Shown: positions 32,167 through 33,808 of the stretch, piece by piece
Layout of the letters: each line of letters starts with the position of its first letter
Numbering within the stretch: the stretch's first letter is position 1
Source of the DNA: Prosthecobacter sp.
GTDB taxonomy: Bacteria > Verrucomicrobiota > Verrucomicrobiia > Verrucomicrobiales > Verrucomicrobiaceae
Direction: 5' to 3'
DNA length: 33,808 bases
Assembly (NCBI GenBank): GCA_021733925.1
Contig: JAIPJY010000066.1
Coordinates: 1 to 33,808 of the forward strand
The notes under the pieces: model-generated
The model's input: the letters and a program-made list of their open reading frames with translations, nothing else
Told to the model about the DNA's origin: nothing
Database searches by the model: none
Translations under genes and position numbers: made by a program

Positions 32167-33808
32167 GCCTCCCCCTCTACCAGCCCGACGCCGCCACCTC
32201 CACGCGCTTCCTCTTCTTCACCGGCAAAGGCGGCGTGGGAAAAACCTCCCTCTCCTGCGCCTGCGCACTCCGTCTCGTCGAGGCCGGCAAGCGCGTGCTC
32301 CTCGTCAGCACCGACCCCGCATCCAATCTCGATGAAGTCCTGGAGACCACCCTCACCAATGCCCCCACGCCCATCCCCGGCGCCCCCGGCCTGCACGCGC
32401 TGAACATCAATCCCGTCGCCGCCGCCGCCGCGTATCGCGAGCGCCTCATCGGCCCCATGCGCGGCCTGCTCCCCGAGACCGCGCTGCGCAGCATGGAGGA
32501 GCAGCTCTCCGGCTCCTGCACCGTCGAGATCGCCGCCTTTGACGAATTCTCCGGCCTCATCGGCGATCCCACTGCCACGCAGGCGTATGACCACATCATC
32601 TTCGACACCGCACCCACCGGCCACACCCTGCGCCTCATGAGCCTCGCCAAGGCATGGGATCAGTTCCTTGATAAAAACACCAGCGGCACCTCCTGCCTCG
32701 GCCCCCTCGCCGGTTTGGAAAAGCAGCGCGTCATTTACGAGGCCACCGTCAAAACCCTGGCCGATGCCACTGCCACCACGCTCGTGCTCGTCAGCCGCCC
32801 CCAGGCCGCCGCCCTGCGCGAGGCCGAGCGCACGTCCAAGGAGCTGCGCGCCATCGGCGTGGGCAACCAATGCCTCGTGGTGAACGGCACCTTTGAAACG
32901 GACTGCCCGGAAGATGTGACTGCGCAGGCCATGCAGCAGCGCGGGCTGTCGGCCTTGACGGCAGCGGGTGAGTTTATCAGCTCCATGCCGAGCTTCATCG
33001 TGCCGCTGCGCCCCATCAACATCCTCGGCATCGGCGGCCTGCGTGTGCTGCTGAGCGGTGATGGGCAAGGCAGGTGCGTGAAGGCAGATGAGAGCGGCTG
33101 GACACCCCCCGAGATGGAAAGTCTCGAAGATCTCGTCGCCACCATCGAGCAGCAGGGCCACGGCGTCATCATGACCATGGGCAAAGGCGGCGTCGGCAAG
33201 ACCACCGTCGCTGCCGCCATTGCCGTCATGCTCGCCCAGCGCGGCCACACCGTCCACCTCAGCACCACGGATCCCGCCGCGCACATCGCTCAGACACTCC
33301 ACGGCCAGGTGCCCGGCCTCACCCTCAGCCGCATCGATCCCGCCGCAGAGACCGCCCTTTATCAAGGCGAAGTCATGCAGGCCCAGGGTGCCACGATGGA
33401 CGACGCAGGCCGCGCCTTGCTCGAAGAAGACCTGCGCTCCCCCTGCACCGAAGAAATCGCCGTGTTCCGCGCCTTTGCGCGTGAGGTTGGACAAGGCACC
33501 GGCCGTTTCGTCGTGCTCGACACCGCGCCCACCGGGCACACGCTGCTCCTTCTCGATGCCAGCGAGGCCTATCAGCGCGAACTCGAGCGCCAGGCCCGCA
33601 GCACCCAGCCCGAGGAAGTGCTCAAACTCCTCGAACGTCTGCGCGATCCCGACTTCACGCGCATCCTGCTCGTCACCCTGCCGGAGGCGACGCCCGTGCA
33701 TGAAGCCGCCGCCTTGCAGGAAGACCTGCGTCGTGCGCGCATCGAGCCCTTTGCCTGGGTCGTCAATCAAAGCCTCCTCCACAGCGGCTCCTGCGATCCC
33801 CTGCTGCA
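32163..33808 (+). CDS. arsA: ArsA arsenite-stimulated ATPase (3' end outside window)
   Basis: The frame starts at ATG 32163, overlapping arsD by ATGA, and is open to the window edge, giving 548 residues; the Escherichia protein has about 583, so some 35 residues are missing. It has the two tandem halves of ArsA: P-loops GKGGVGKTSL at 21-30 and GKGGVGKTTV at 340-349, and the signal stretch DTAPTGHTL twice (149-157 and again near 465). Cys119 (SGSCTVEIAAF), Cys178 and Cys428 (RSPCTEEIAVF) match the metalloid-binding Cys113, Cys172 and Cys422. It hydrolyses ATP on receiving As(III) from ArsD and would drive an arsenite exporter encoded beyond the window. Confidence 0.95.
   Translation, partial: MSLPLYQPDAATSTRFLFFTGKGGVGKTSLSCACALRLVEAGKRVLLVSTDPASNLDEVLETTLTNAPTPIPGAPGLHALNINPVAAAAAYRERLIGPMRGLLPETALRSMEEQLSGSCTVEIAAFDEFSGLIGDPTATQAYDHIIFDTAPTGHTLRLMSLAKAWDQFLDKNTSGTSCLGPLAGLEKQRVIYEATVKTLADATATTLVLVSRPQAAALREAERTSKELRAIGVGNQCLVVNGTFETDCPEDVTAQAMQQRGLSALTAAGEFISSMPSFIVPLRPINILGIGGLRVLLSGDGQGRCVKADESGWTPPEMESLEDLVATIEQQGHGVIMTMGKGGVGKTTVAAAIAVMLAQRGHTVHLSTTDPAAHIAQTLHGQVPGLTLSRIDPAAETALYQGEVMQAQGATMDDAGRALLEEDLRSPCTEEIAVFRAFAREVGQGTGRFVVLDTAPTGHTLLLLDASEAYQRELERQARSTQPEEVLKLLERLRDPDFTRILLVTLPEATPVHEAAALQEDLRRARIEPFAWVVNQSLLHSGSCDPLL

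Noticed and set aside
32094-33782. A long open minus-strand frame of about 560 codons opposite arsA
   Set aside because: It is Gly/Ala-rich shadow coding caused by high third-position GC in arsA, which has all ArsA motifs on the plus strand.
1-33808. CRISPR array, tRNA or rRNA gene
   Set aside because: No regularly spaced repeats with spacers, no tRNA cloverleaf with TTCGA-type loop in a suitable setting, and no rRNA signature were found by reading.

Overview
The window is GC-rich and reads as a chromosomal segment of a Verrucomicrobiota bacterium, most likely a Prosthecobacter/Verrucomicrobium-like lineage. The evidence is its protein families: two DUF1592-type cytochrome proteins each paired with a Tat-exported DUF1552 protein, a secreted propeller-like protein with a Verrucomicrobium/Pirellula-type C-terminal heme domain, a ThuA-like protein, and an ECF sigma factor of the Rhodopirellula/Verrucomicrobium type. 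No rRNA, tRNA or CRISPR array was seen.

Layout. (1) 1-163 is the 3' end of a probable SGNH hydrolase. (2) 201-3412, minus strand and visibly less GC-rich than its surroundings, is a three-gene cluster: a ParB-N-like protein, an unrecognised protein with a possible restriction-endonuclease-like core, and a C5-cytosine DNA methyltransferase. It looks like a horizontally acquired restriction-modification or defence cassette, with a short stretch of frame-broken minus-strand sequence upstream. (3) 3918-22377, plus strand, is a long run of exported proteins: the heme-domain protein, a DUF1592/DUF1552 pair, an ECF sigma factor overlapping a membrane-anchored anti-sigma-like protein, an SGNH hydrolase, a second DUF1592/DUF1552 pair, and then a secreted unknown, a ThuA-like protein and another secreted unknown. 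A 59-bp near-identical element lies before the first DUF1592 gene and at the start of the sigma gene. Each copy could hold an ECF-type promoter and also encodes a conserved 11-codon micro-ORF. Three GC-rich hairpins stand in tandem at 6976-7058. (4) 22551-24033, minus strand, holds a secreted hypothetical protein and an antitoxin/ParE-type toxin pair. (5) 24107-29409, minus strand, is a five-gene block resembling a phage head module: a scaffold-like protein, an N4-gp56-type major capsid protein, an unknown, a GroES-like co-chaperonin and a possible head-tail adaptor. No portal, terminase, integrase or lysis gene is in view. (6) 29742-31640, minus strand, is a secreted alpha/beta-hydrolase. (7) 31834 to the window end, plus strand, is an arsenite-handling pair, arsD and arsA, with arsA cut by the window edge.

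How they may work together. The central block suggests a regulated cell-envelope system in which the ECF sigma and its membrane partner sense an extracellular, perhaps carbohydrate, signal and control neighbouring exported redox and hydrolytic proteins. This is inferred from gene order and the shared upstream element. ArsD hands As(III) to the ArsA ATPase, which would energise an ArsB/Acr3-type pump outside the window. The most novel-looking items are the ParB-N/unknown/methyltransferase cassette, the repeated micro-ORF/promoter element, and the isolated capsid module carrying its own co-chaperonin.
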